Positions 26,030-39,224 of a DNA stretch of 64,000 nt are shown here, piece by piece. The translations under genes and the position numbers were made by a program. The notes beneath the pieces are model-generated. The model saw only the letters and a list, made by a program, of their open reading frames with translations. It was not told where the DNA came from and made no database searches. Position 1 is the first letter of the stretch, and every line of letters starts with the position of its first letter. The stretch is taken from positions 15,905,135 through 15,969,134 of the forward strand of contig CM056561.1 in NCBI GenBank assembly GCA_029721515.1, read 5' to 3'. Source of the stretch: Synanceia verrucosa. Lineage: Eukaryota; Chordata; Actinopteri; Perciformes; Synanceiidae.

Positions 26030-26215
26030 TTTCAGTATTTCTTATAACTTTATTTATGTCCTTTCTATTTTGTATCTCTATATCTTTTTTTATACTTGTT
26101 TATTTCACTGAGCACCATGTGGAGCAGCTATCCTAATTTTGTTGAATGCACCTTCATATAATGAAAATAAAGGCTTTTGATTTGATTTGATTTTTTTTTT
26201 TTTTTTTTGATTATG
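26030..26215 (+). repeat. Probable LINE 3' end with a (GATTT)n/poly-T tail
   Basis: The sequence runs into atgaaaataaaggcttttga, followed by gatttgatttgattttt and a poly-T run. A polyadenylation-like AATAAA followed by a short tandem tail is typical of L2-type LINE 3' ends in fish. Confidence 0.45.
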
Positions 26216-26344
26216 TTAACATTATCGTTGAAACACTGATCTTTTGCCTAACCAAGCATTTCATTGAGGTATTGACACTGTGCATTTCTGCAGGCATGAT
26301 ACAAGGCTGATATGGAAAGTATTCAGGAAACTTTTTTATATATT

Positions 26345-26561
<217 letters not shown>

Positions 26562-26569
26562 AAAAATAA

Positions 26570-28321
26570 TAATAATAATAAAAAATATTGACATGAAATG
26601 AATCAGATGGTTGGCAATGCCAATACTTTTTTCTGCGGCAATGGCCAAAACAATACTAAACAATACAGAGCAGGCAGGTAGAGAGAAAGTTGGCAGTGAC
26701 TTAGCTTATAAATCAAAATGTCAATTTCCAAGATATATAGTGTTGCATCAAGCCCAGACACTGCAGTGACGCATATTACAGTTATTGTAACTGTGATATC
26801 CTGTGCACACAATACAGGGAGTTTCAGGAAAGTCATCAAACATAACTTTACTGTTCCCACAGAGGCAGAAATAATAAGTTGGCATTCTTGGATTTGATTA
26901 TATATCTTCTTGACTATCACACAGAAATACATAATTCAACAACAAGAACAGTATGTCATTGTCACCCTCTCTGATACTACCCTCTTCTAGTGTTTGTTTG
27001 CAGATGGAAAAATGTTACCTCAGCTGTCATTCACCAGACAGATAGACTGACAGACATATTGTTAGATGAGAAATAAATCACTTTCACTAACACTTTTTCA
27101 TGACGAAACACACCAATTAAAACATTGGGAGTTGTGGGACTTCGCTCATTACCTTGTAAAGTTTTGGAACAAAGCAGAGACCAAATTCATCAAACAAAAG
27201 TTTAGAATGTTATTTCTGCCCCGCCAGTGTAATTTATCATGTTTAGGGAAGCTGTCAAGAGTTAAGTGGATTGCCAGTAATTGTGGCTGGCCCACCTCTA
27301 AGCAGAACCGACTAAACCAGCTCATCAGGGACAGACTTGCGAAATGGAGGGTAGCGATCTCTTTATCCCTGGGCAGAGAATTGAAGGTGGCAATCTCTCT
27401 TTCTCTTAACTTGCTTGTCTTTTCTTTATGTGGTTTTCTTCATCCTCAGGCTCCCTGCCTTAATGCCTTATCTCTCTGCCCTAATCTGTAAAACAGATGT
27501 ATTGCTAAGAATTAGAATTTGTTTTGCAAAATGCTTAACAGAGTCATTATGTGCAGATGAATCTCTCTCAATGTATTGTTCCCACATGGATTGTGATACA
27601 ACCTGCTGCTTACAATATTGTGTCATATTTTGTTTTTTCCTTCTCATGCCGTTATGGTAAATATCATTGTACGACTAATTTAAATGCAAACCACAAATGA
27701 GAAAATTCTCAAAAAGACTTTGTTTCTTTGGAAGTGGCTTTCAGTGGTTATGAGAGACGGAAATGTGATTTCTGCCATGTCTCTGAAGTCTCACAGCTCT
27801 TTGTTGTCAGCACATTCATACAGTTATGTTTGTATAACTTTGAGCAAAATTAAGAATCCAAAGCACATTGATCGCTTCACACAGCAGACCCTCAGATGTA
27901 CAAATGCAGTGCTGGATTTGCCCCAAAGTCCAGTGATGAAGAGCATCTGGGTGCCTTTATTACAGCGCATTTTCATTTATATCTAAAGGGACTACTACTT
28001 GAACAAGCTGTGAACTCAACACACAAAACTTGTTAGTATGGCTAATGTGTTAGCAAACACTTGTTTGGCCAGAGAAGCATTGGCATTCAATTAGAGTAGT
28101 GTTTCTGTTCACCTGATGAAAGTAAGTCAAGTATTTTCATTCTTTAAAGATATTTTTAATCATTTTAGACAAATATAAACTGAGTCAGTAAGATGGCTTA
28201 ATGTGTGATTTTTTTTTACAGAAAATAGAAAGGATTAATGACATTTTTGGTCATTGCTCAAAGTTTTTTTTAAATGCTTCTTTGAGGGGATTTGGATCTA
28301 AGCTGAAAACTAAAAGCCTGT

Positions 28322-28361
<40 letters not shown>

Positions 28362-31197
28362 CTCATACCCCAGACCACACCAGGTCATTTCATGCCAGGG
28401 GTTCAGAGGACGATTTCTCAGAGCCAAATGATTTTTAAGAGAGATAGATGAACCCAAGTCTTATCAGACGAACAGTGAACTGGGTAATTACACTGGGCCA
28501 GCCCACGACTGTGTGTGTGTGTGTGTGCGTGTGTGCGCGCGCGCATCTGTGTGTTAGAGAAAGGGAGGTTGAGGGAGAAGGGAAACTTTCTTCTGTTATG
28601 ACAGATAAAGGAATCCAAATAATTACCTCTCTACGATTTCATCGCACTAACTGAAAATTCTTCCATTTCGTAAGCTGCTCAAACAATTTAGATTAAATTT
28701 AGAGTTAGAGAGAAGGAAAGTTTAGGAAAAAAAGGCATGATATGTTAATGTTGTTGTTAATGGGGAGAAACTGACCACAGTTATCGATACATTATTAATG
28801 GGGTTGCCATAATCCTGTTAATAATTCCATTTATGGTTTTGAAATGTAGCTTTCTTCTGGTGATAATCTCTGACTACCGTGTATGTAGTGTATCTGGTGT
28901 GTATCAGTGCTGCAGCAGAAACTCCATCCTGTTCTGTGTCTGTAAATTTAAACCGTGAACAAGAACACTGTCACTATCTCACCTTCCAGCCAAGGAGAAT
29001 GAACTGGCAAAAGCTACGAGAAATAAAGTCAACCTTTCAAGAAGCCAGTGGGTGGTAAATCCCAAACAGCGGATGTGACTAGAGTTTTGAAGTGCATGTC
29101 AACACCCAGTCATAAAAAGCTGATAGAGTGAATGTTGCAGGACCACATATAGTTCATAATTTGACAGGTCATTTAGACCCAGGAAACCCATGTTTGTCAG
29201 CATGAGTTAGTCACAAACAGCACATAGCAGATCACAAATGAATGCAAGAAATGTTAGTAAACTTCATATATAAATGGCTTGAATATAGACATTTTTTATA
29301 TATCATTTTTGCAGTTACCGTAATAAGAGGTTTCTCAAGTTGGAGAACTTTTCTCAAAAATATTCCAACCACAGAAGACAAAATTAGCTATGCCATGTTC
29401 AGATGTAAAAAAAAAAACCACGCACTCTGCTTCCTGGTCAAAACCAGGAGACTGCATTACCCATAATACAACTTGACTAACATCACTTGCGGCAGTTTTT
29501 GTGCAGATCCCTGTGGAGCATAAGCACTAAAACTCCACACCACCTGGCTTGCAGTCTTTTCCTCACTACTTTCCCTTGACCTTGATGGAAAACATCATGA
29601 AGTCAAGGAAAGATGTGAAGCAGAATTCAGAAAGACTTTAAAAAAGACAATCCGACTTAGAGTAGGCTACGTATTTATGCTATCAAGTATGATGTTGACG
29701 TGTGCCTCTTTAAATTCTGCTTTCTCAGCTTTAGAGAATTGGACATTTCTTCTCATGGCTGCTATTTTGATAGCAGTTCATTTCACTCAATTAAACCCAT
29801 CTCAATTTGTTGCTGTAATATCAATGAAGTTCTCCTTTAACTTTAGTATACCAAGTATACTTCAATGTGATTCATTAACAAGAAAGTCACAGGGTCACAG
29901 GGCAAAGCAAATTTAAGTGGTACTCCAGCGATTTACTATTGCACTTCCACAATACTATTGAAGGTCAAAACACACCAAAAGGCTGGATCCTGTGCATCCC
30001 ATTCCCATTGGAAAAGTTTGCAAAGCTTGAATAATGTCAATTTGTTGCGTATCATGTCATCAACACGTTGCCACTTTCTCCAAGGAACTGCATTAATTAG
30101 ATTTGTCATCATACTGTTGTTTTACAGCTTGTTTGCAGCTTACTTTAGGAGTATAGAAATATGAATGTATGCATGTGCACTACAAAAAGCATTTCAAAGA
30201 ACTAAACCAATCATCTGGCCAAAACTGAGCCAGCAAAAACAAATTGTTGCACATCAATCCTCTGCCAGAAGGAAAGGGCAAAAGAAAGAAAGACTGTTTT
30301 GACTGTGTACCTTCAGTTTGAATAGAGTTTGTTATTGTGTTTTTTTTTTTTGTTTTTTTTTTGTGGAGTGGTTATACCCGACTGCAGCTATCTAAGGTGA
30401 TTTAATTCCAAGATGTCATTACGCTGGCATAGAGCATTGATTTGCTTTGTAGTGCTTTGTTCTTGTTCAGAGAGCTGTTTTTTTCATCACTTTCTGTGCA
30501 GCCAGTTTTAACAGAAATCTCTGTTTTCTCTGAGTTTGTGTGTTTCTTGTTTGTGAGTTGTTGGCAATGAAGTTGTACCAGTTCCAGGTCTGAGCAAACT
30601 TTAAAGAAAGAAATGAAAATCAGCATTGATTGGCTGCAGCCTTCTGAGTTTTCTTCATACCCAGCAGCCATTAAGATGTCATACTTAGTGGTGTACGTGG
30701 TGCATTTTAAGTCAAGCAATCTGATTGGTTCATTGCTGCGATATAATAACCACATACCACAGCAACGGCATCTAATTATTTCACACTTTCAGTATCACAC
30801 TGCATCTGAGAAAAAAATCCTATATGTTGTCATCACTAACACAGAACAGGCAACACATACAGATACAGTTTCATGGCAGCAACATACAAATAATGTAAAT
30901 ATTGCTAAATATCAACATAAATTAGCAATACCATCAGCCTGTGATGAAAAAAGAAATAGTAGCTGTTCGTGTACATTCCACAGCAAGTGCTGATCCACAG
31001 CACTTCTTATCAAATATCTGCCAGCCAGCCAGCCCACATTATTGTGATTATTTATTCATAAAAATATAATTAAATAGGAATGTGTCTATAACATTCATAT
31101 TGACAAACTGTTTTATAAAAAAAACAAACAATATATTGATATGTTGTGATAATATCAAAGTTAAGGGGCGTTGTTCAAGTAGTCTTTAACCATTCAA
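26570..31197. other. Gene-free intergenic sequence with CA/TG microsatellites
   Basis: A (CA)n array lies at 28323-28359, and a (TG)n/(GC) run at about 28511-28545. The 141-codon frame at 27066-27491 has no recognisable motif and reads as chance. No RNA gene is seen. Confidence 0.55.
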
Positions 31198-31596
31198 TAA
31201 AGGGGACATACTGTATCATGCTTATTTCATGTTTCATTCGTGTACTTTGGATTTCTACTACAACATGTTTACATGCTTGAATGTTGAAAGAGCACATAAT
31301 TTTTCTCTGAAATGCTCCGTTTTAGTGCCTGTCTCTTTAAGACCTCCCTCATTAAAAAGCCTATCGTCTGCTCTGATTGGCTGGTGAGAAAAACATTGTT
31401 CTTAAACAGTGGACAGTCAAGCATATTCTGATGAGCCTGCATGACACATCAGATTTGGATGGCTTGTGGTTTCGCATTTTGGATTTCACATTCTAATCTG
31501 GTCAGCACACAAAAAATGGCTAAGTCGGTACTCTGAATACCCAAATGTATGTAAGCAAGCTCTGAGTTTTTTTTTTTAATGATACATCCCCTTTAA
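31198..31596. mobile_element. Non-autonomous hAT-type MITE
   Basis: The left end reads aaaggggacatactgtatca. The right end reads gatacatcccctttaa, whose complement repeats the left-end pattern. The interior blocks (tactacaacatgtttacatg, cctgtctctttaagac, ctgctctgattggctgg) are familiar from an abundant teleost non-autonomous element. It encodes nothing. Confidence 0.7.
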
Positions 31597-32474
31597 TATG
31601 TATGTCTCTCAGTCATATTCACACTACATTCCAATGCAATTCCGTTATTGTGCCATAAAAATCAATATTGAGAGATGGAAACTTGCAAAATGATTATAAT
31701 TTAGACCTCACATAAAAATCCCATAGCATTTAAATTGTATTGTAGAAATATTCTCCACTTTAAAAAAGCTAGATATGCGATCACATATATGGCCCTCTCT
31801 AGAGATCGCTGATAAAGAGACAAGCATTGGCTTTCAACAGACCCAATATAGTTTGATTTACCTGTGGTCGTTTTAAAAAGGGGGCACGATATCCCGTGAA
31901 TTGAAAAGCACTGGAGGAGAAAATCATTTCATCACTCTATCTGTGATGGTGTCAGCAGAGGGAACGAGAATTGACTAATATGTGTGTGTATGTGTGTGTA
32001 TGTGTGTGTGTGTGTGTGTCTCGTTTCAATGGATCCTTGGAGGATAAATGATTACCTCTGTTAAGATGGAGCTTTGAGCTGAAGAGACTGTGTGATAGTG
32101 TGATATTGAAGGCCTGGTGTGAATCCTATCGAACACAGCTCATCACCACCCACACAGCCTACATTCATATGGACCTGCCTGCTATACACTGAATGCACAG
32201 CGCCACAGTAACACCTTAATATTCAATGTGTTCTCATGAAACGGCTCGTATGATATCATACGAAAAGTGAGGGCTGCGCCGCCTTCTGCACAATTCATGT
32301 TTTCAGAGATTAGAAATGTTTGCGTTTGTCTTCATTTGCAGCTCCCATTCGGAAAAAATAAAAAAAAATGTACTGAAATTCATGAATAGTATATGATTTA
32401 CTGTTGAAAGTGGCCACTTTTGCATTCTTTTCATACAACATAATAAAAAGAAGTATAAGGATATTGTATGTATC
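31597..32474. other. Gene-free intergenic sequence
   Basis: A (TG)n microsatellite lies at about 31981-32018. No coding exon is seen. Confidence 0.55.
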
Positions 32475-32562
32475 ATTCATTGTTGTATGCTTTACATACA
32501 AGTTTCCTACAAAGGAAATCTCCTTTGTAGGAAACTTGTATGTAAAGCATACAACAGTGAAT
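32475..32562. repeat. Perfect inverted repeat (36-bp arms, 4-nt loop)
   Basis: The left arm 32481-32516 (starting tgttgtatgctttacataca) is the exact reverse complement of the right arm 32521-32556, separated only by aatc. Allowing one mismatch, the stem extends to 42 bp (32475-32562). A transcript would fold into one long hairpin. Confidence 0.98.
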
Positions 32563-32739
32563 CCAAATATAAGATAGTAAATTTAGACAAAATAAAAAAA
32601 ACTTGTAGGATTTGGGTATTTATCAGAATACTATATGACAGTAATCAAATGACGCTTCACACTGGTAAATCAGTGGAAGGCAGTCGGCTGACATCACGTA
32701 TTAGTATCGCTTCAGCTCGCTTGGAACCAGGGCTGAGGA

Positions 32740-32850
32740 TGTACGAAAAGCCAGGTACCAGGTACCAGGTACTAGTGGAAAAGAGACATAACCTTTTAGA
32801 GCCGTGCTGTACCGTACCGTACCGTACCACGCCTGTGGAAAAGCACCACA
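32740..32850. repeat. MITE-like fragment with short GTACC tandem repeats
   Basis: There are overlapping ggtaccaggtaccaggtact and gtaccgtaccgtaccgtacc runs, bounded by tagtggaaaagag and ctgtggaaaagcacc. The recurring GTGGAAAAG suggests the ends of a small non-autonomous transposon. The 187-codon frame crossing this segment and the hairpin is not a credible gene. Confidence 0.45.
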
Positions 32851-32999
32851 TAGCTATGATGAAGATTTCCAATTTTAAAAGGCATCATGAGACGAAGCAT
32901 AGTAATTTTGCAGAGACAGACATTTCTTCAAAATTCACAGGTAAGGACAACAAAAAAATAAATGCCCTGAAATTTATCATATTAAGCCGCAAGCAGGAT

Positions 33000-33062
33000 T
33001 CAAGATTCAAAGATTTTTATTGTCATTGTATTTCTACAATGAAATTTTGATTCTTGTCACAT
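33000..33062 (+). repeat. Short LINE-like 3' tail fragment
   Basis: The segment tcaagattcaaagattttta followed by ttgtcattgtat resembles the 3' ends of fish LINE copies. It is too short to classify. Confidence 0.35.
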
Positions 33063-35097
33063 CTAACTTGGAGTGGAGTGGATTTTGGGTAAGCACAAGA
33101 AAAATATTTTTTCCTTCTTCTACCGAGGTTGTTTGTGTTTATATTGACAAGGAAAACTGTTCTTAACCACCTCCTGATGTATTTGCTTTGGATTTACGAC
33201 AGGGGTCATGTTTTGTTTTATTCAGCTATTTATTTTAATTTATGTCAAAATGGAAATGACACTTTATTTTGTTCATATTTTTGTTGTTGTTTTGAGTGAA
33301 AATGACATTTTGGATTGAATGTAACTGTATTATTGCATGTGGCCTATCACAAACATGTGCCTAAAAACTCTCAGGCTAATTAGGAGGAAAGGAAAGGAGT
33401 TGACCTACAGTACCAGTACTGAATCCACCACCTGCTGTGGTGGATTCAGGGCCTAACAAAACGTGATACATTTACCAGTTCCTGAAACAACATTACAAAA
33501 TCTTTTTTTATCACTATGTATCCGTCAGGGGGGTAAGGGGTGAGAGAAATGGATGTGTGTGCATACTCAGACATATAAATATGTGTAAATCTATGCTGTA
33601 AATGCAGGAGAGCAGTCCTTTATAGTTCATCTCTCTAGACTGCACTCTCATCTCCTCAGAAAGATGCCTCAGGGGACAATGATTTCAAAAGGACAGTGGC
33701 CAAACAAGATACTCTACTGTATGTATCTTTCTGCTGATGTTACTATAGCAACACCATCTGCAGAGTGTGTGTGTACATGAGTCTCTGTAGTTGTGTGAGG
33801 AGTGTACATATGCAACATAGCTTTCTGACTACATGGGTTCATGCAGTCTGTGCACCATAGAAATAGAATAGGAGTAGAGTGGAGTGGTAGAATTATACAC
33901 TGCAAAAAAGGGATGTCATCCATGCCCCAAGATAATATATTTCTTTATTTAAGATTATAGTGTAACGCTTAAAATAAGAAATTAACTCCTAAAACGAAGA
34001 TAAATTATCATAAATCATCTAAATCTATTTTTCTTTTATATAGGTGATGTGAACATTTAACAAATGTGTGTGTCATTGTAAGCATGACATTTAGGTTGTG
34101 TGACTATTGTACTGTTACTATATGCAATGAAAAGAGAGGATAGGAGGAATAGAATGTGCTTGCATTCTTAAACAGTGTTCCTCTTTGAAGAACGACACAT
34201 TTCAAACTCATGTAGATGTAAAAATAGTGTAACTGCTATAAATATGAATTTAAAGGCAATCTATCTACGAACTGGAGAGAAGTCTTAAGAATTCGTTACA
34301 AGATTTAATCATTCTTTCATGTCACCTCTTTTCATGCTGTCCAGAGACAAAGAGAACTTAATACTTATTAAGGATATCCACAAAGACAGCATCAGATCAG
34401 TAATGAGAGGTAAATATTCGCTGAACAACGGTGGTTAGCAGACGCATCCATGTGCATCATATCATGTCTCATGTCACATCATAAAATAATATAAAATATA
34501 TGATATTACAATGATAATACCTCCTCAGACCTCAACAATTGAACCCCTTTATTATGTTGGTTGGCAATTACTAACTGGTACGTTTGTTGATTTTATCTAA
34601 ACCTTGTCGTATAAAGATGTATTTAATTTCAAGTCTGCTGACTGATCATGTACTGTGCAGCTCCACTAGTTCAAATATTTGAAAGAGTGACTGGTGATGA
34701 AGGAAACGGAAGCAGACAGAGGATGTTGGATGATGTGGTGCGAGCTGGCATTTGTGTATATATGAGAATTATCTCTGCTGTAATTGCCTTCTCGCTTGTG
34801 CATGTAGAACATGTTTCTTCATGCTGGACTTGGTTTATAAAGTCATCCATCACTGTCCTTGTGTCATCACTCTTTGTAGCACATATTAAATTCTAAAATG
34901 AGTGTGTGGTGAAGATAGATGTGAATTATGTTTTGATGGCTACAATTTCCTCCTTCATGGGTCGGGATGTGTGTATGTGTGCGTGTGCATGTGTGTGAAT
35001 ATGGTGGTTTATTATACGTTTAAAATTATTTCTATTAATTCCATTATTTCATACATTAAAATCACATTAAACAATAATTGTATGTGTATGACTGCAA
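33063..35097. other. Gene-free intergenic sequence with one small hairpin
   Basis: A 13-bp perfect stem (ctgaatccaccac with gtggtggattcag, 5-nt loop) lies at 33419-33449. No coding exon is recognised. Confidence 0.55.
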
Positions 35098-35577
35098 ATA
35101 ACTCTTTGAGTGCTAATGACGTATATATACTGCATACTGTACATCAATTAAAATCCAATGCTTGAGTGCCATTGACATATATATGTCAAAGTGTTTTTTG
35201 GGGTTTCTGGGATATGTAGTTGGAACAAAAGAGACGGCATAAGGCACAAAGATCAAAGTCTGAAGTGGATACGTCGGGTCAGAGAGCAAAGCAATCGGTA
35301 TCTGGAAAAAAGTGACCTTTTTGGTAAAGCCTCTAGTCAACTTCAGGTAAAACAAGATGGGTGCAAAATAATGCAGAATAATGCAAAAAAAAAAAAAAAA
35401 AACAAAAAAAAAACAGGATGAAATAGAAATTCTCTTCTTTCATTTTAGCTATTCTGTGTTTTCAGAGTCATAGTGCAAAATATTCTGTGGGTCTTGAAAC
35501 ATGACTCAAAATGGCCAAAAATGTTGGCACAAGGCACTTTTGGTTTTATGAAACGGCTGGCACTCAATGAGTCAACA
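35098..35577. repeat. piggyBac-type MITE candidate, copy 2
   Basis: The left end is taactctttgagtgctaatg and the right end ggcactcaatgagtcaac. It shares interior blocks with copies 1 and 3 (ctgggatatgtagt, gtgttttcagagtcatag, ttggcacaaggcactttt). An A-rich expansion lies at about 35383-35415. This is the longest of the three copies. Confidence 0.65.
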
Positions 35578-37790
35578 ACAAGCTAACCAAAGTATGCCTC
35601 GTATGGACCCGTACTGTCCATGATGTTGACTGGTCTGCCACCCATTTGGCAAGCACTGTAGTTGAGTTCTTCCATTTCATTTCATCCACATGTCCGGGGC
35701 AAACTGCATAAAAGAAAACAATCCAGAAGCGTATTGCTGTTCTTCTTCACTATGACTGCAAGTAAGAGTGCGTTGATGCATCAACATAGCACCATGAGAT
35801 TAACAACGACAAAAAAAAAAATAACGCCACCTCACCATTTGACCATCTTCACCTCACTCCATAAGAAACCAAGACTACCTGGTTTTCCGTCATTGCAGTG
35901 CTGCTGTGTGTGTGCAGGGCCATGCCCTCTGCAGCATGTTTATGTCTGCTTCCCACACCAGCCTTTCTTGTGGAACAAGGTTCCTGCACAGTCAAGCATA
36001 TTGGCTCTCAAACAGGAAGTGTCAAGGGTTGATCAGAGGATTAGATGAACATTTTGTTGTGTAAGATATTTCAAAAAACAATGCTTTTGTGTTTCTGTAC
36101 CTAATAAGACTGTCTTTCTTATCGGTGCAATAACATAAAGACACTACCGTTGTGTGATAACCTGTGATCTACTGTCATGCATGCTTTGTGATGAGGTCCC
36201 TGTTACAGTTTCTCAGCTCCATAAATAGAAGCAGCTCTTTGCAGGTACAGTAAAGCAGACAGGAGGCTGCTGAATGTAGACTGAGGCAGAGAGAATTGAC
36301 AGAGGACATTATGAAATTTTTTTGAAAATTGATTTTATGAAAATTGTGAGAGAAATAAAAGTTGGACGGATGCTCAAGCACGGATTATTTCGAAGTTGTC
36401 ATTTGGCTAAACAGTCTTCTCCCTCATTCATCCTAATAGTCCTCATACCTCTATGTTCAGTTCAACAGCAGATGAGTCAAAATGATAAAAGACATTATGC
36501 ATCAAAATCTAAGTCCACATGATAAACAAACTGATGCTGGAACATAAAGCTGCTGTCAGAAGAGAAACATATGCATTCAAAATTGAAGTAAGATACAAAT
36601 AGATGGTTACCTCTATCAACACAAAGCACTTTATACGTACAGTATATAAACTAAACAATTTTAACTGTGTTCAGACAGAATGGCAATGCAAATTTTAGAG
36701 GTAATTGCAACAAAGACAATGGAAAGATGCAACTAGATACAAATTTGGGTCAGCAGGTGAAATGAAAAATTATCAGTATATTATTATTATTAGGAACCAT
36801 ATTAATCTTTAGCAAAGGTGATACTTTGACACCTTCCTTTCAGTCTCGCATTGGATTCATCCAAGGGAAAGAAGCCTTTCAAAAACAGCCTCACAATAAA
36901 GTAATGTACTGTGGATAGTTTTGCTCTGTGTGAATTTCTTCCAATGTTCACTATGAAATGTGAACATTTCATTTTCAAGCACAACATACTGTATATTCTA
37001 AAGCGTAGCCCTCCTTTCACCACCCACTATTTTCAAAGTCCATCACACAAGGAGCCCTTCACAACAACAAACAGCATCAACACAGTCATTTCCTTGTGTT
37101 TATAACCTTTCTTTGACTCCGCTCCCGAAGATAAAATGAAAACGCATCAGTCGCAGAAAGCTAAAGATATTAACCGCTGAACAAATTCAATCATTTCCAA
37201 TGCAAAATTCCAATCAACTCCCCTGAATTTACATAACCTCTATACAAACCATCCCCTCACCTTATTTATCCTTCTCTTTCTCCTTTGTTTGCAACTGTAT
37301 CAACTTTAATTCTCTTTGGTATGGTGACTTTTGGCAGAAAATTAAACTTCCTCCTCTCTCTTCCTCTTTGTCTCCCTTCCTTTCCCTCTCTTTTTCCACC
37401 CTCTTGCTGGTATCGAAATGCGCACAGCGTGAAATTAAAGCCAATGCATTTCTGACACCGAAATACATTTGCCCCTCTGATGAGGTTGGAGTTGGTCCAA
37501 GGCTCTGCGATGAAAACACTTTTTACACTTATTTTCCTTCATGGTGGAATTATCAGCTGCTTATTATTGTTCAGCATACACAAGTCTTTCGTCTGGGAAT
37601 GTGGCTGCCTTGCTGAAGAGATCTCTGCTTTCTCTGGCTATATTAATTTTTCTACAATTGTATGCATTCAGTGTTTCGGAAGATCCTTGTTTTACCATGT
37701 AGTTTGAGAGCATCAGGTTAAAAGTTAAGGGTAAGACTAAAAGCTGGCATCGAGGAGGCAAGAGACTGACGTCAAGGCCGATAAAACCAA
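35578..37790. other. Gene-free intergenic sequence
   Basis: A CT-rich tract lies at about 37260-37410. No coding exon or repeat family is recognised. Confidence 0.5.
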
Positions 37791-38180
37791 GGACATGTGG
37801 TGGGCAAAGCAAACCATCTGAGACTACAAAATGCCTTGTTGCTGGATCAGCTTTATGCCGTCGATGCTCACTTTGATCTCCACAACACGAGTCAGCTGCC
37901 AAATCTGCCAACCTCCAGAGTCCCAGCCACTGTCAGTATCCACAGTGGATATGAGAAGCGCCCTGCTGAGAGTGAATGTGAACAAAGCTGCTGGGCCCAA
38001 CAACATCCCCTGGCCATGTTCTAAGACATCTCTGACATTTTTAACAGATCGCTATCACAGGAGAGTGTTCCCACCTACTTCAACACAGCCACCATCGCCC
38101 CTTTAAAAGTAGCATAGTCTAAATGACAACCTCCTTGTGACATTCATCATTACTCACGAAGTGCTTTGAGAAACTGTGCA
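37791..38180 (+). mobile_element. Degenerate LINE ORF2 fragment (reverse-transcriptase N-terminal part)
   Basis: The plus strand encodes MRSALLRVNVNKAAGPNNIP at about 37951-38010, the recognisable lead-in to the RT domain of L2/CR1-clade LINEs (RKAAGPDGIPxR in the family). A later frame contains remnants of the MKCFEKLV-type motif near 38155-38175. Several frameshifts and stops are present, so it is a dead fragment. Confidence 0.75.
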
Positions 38181-38419
38181 CTGTGTGTTGATACCGATAC
38201 ACAAGGCAGCCTTAGCATCTGTACGAGACACATCCGACTTTGAACTAACTCCGTCTGTGTCATTTGTAGAAACTCAGAGCAACGGACACTGTATTAAGAG
38301 TGAGAAAGGGTGGATGGGAGGTGCCTGGAAGACATATTAGTTATATTAAACAGAACCATCTGAGAAACCATCTTTGGAAACTGTTTAGGAAAGAGCAGAC
38401 ACTTAAAATACTTGGCATC

Positions 38420-39064
38420 ACTGGTGAAAAAAAGTGCTTTATTGTATTTCAAGTATCTTCATATTTTCAGTAATACAGTATATTGAAAATGGAAAAATTG
38501 AAAAAATACCTGGAAAAATTGTACTTTTTGTAAATATATAAAAAGTATACTAACATCACACTTTCATGATAGCACTTTTGACACACTTTAAAATAATTAT
38601 ACTATAGCTATATAGTATACATAGCAATAGCTATCTGTGTACTTTACACACAGCTCAAAATTTGGGTTTATAGCACGTGCATTTCCATAGTAATACTGAA
38701 CACTTTCCAAAAGAATATACTGAGGTACAAGCATAAATAAGTTAACTTCATTATTAGACTTAAATGTAACTTAGAATACACCCAAATTAAATAGTGTTGG
38801 TATTAAAATGTGTTTTAAAATATGCTTTCAGTGTATGTTACACTGAGAATTTTGAGGATACATTTTAAAATATATCAAAAGTATATGTAAAAACAAATTT
38901 CAAATAGTACACTTCAGAAATTATACATATATTATATTTTAGTATATTTCTACAAAGTGTAATATTGTATAATTATTTTTAAGTGTGTTAAAAGTGTTCG
39001 CGTGAAAGTGTGATGTTTGCATACTTTTTATATAGTACATTATAGAGTACATTTTTTTCACCAG
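38420..39064. mobile_element. Foldback element with long terminal inverted repeats
   Basis: The left end ctggtgaaaaaaagtgcttt is matched, inverted, by the right end catttttttcaccag. The similarity continues inward for about 170 bp: aaaagtatactaacatcaca on the left pairs with the complement of gatgtttgcatacttttt on the right. About 645 bp in total, very AT-rich, with no ORF. This structure fits a non-autonomous DNA transposon. Confidence 0.75.
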
Positions 39065-39224
39065 AGTTTCTCTTTTCCTCTTCATCCATTTCACATTACA
39101 AATTAATACTTTAACAATGCTCTTTGGTAGATTATTTGTTTGCTGAATTACAGGAGAAACTTGGACTTGGACTAATTTTAAAATCACGTGTGATCATTTG
39201 TTACAACGTTGTTAGTTTCAATTT

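Noticed and set aside
27066..27491. 141-codon plus-strand frame
   Set aside because: No motif, no splice context and no resemblance to a known protein; likely chance.
32487..33050. 187-codon plus-strand frame, the longest single-frame ORF outside real genes apart from one overlapping transglutaminase exon 14
   Set aside because: It runs through the perfect hairpin, a MITE-like GTACC repeat and a LINE tail; no protein family is recognisable and composition is not coding-like.
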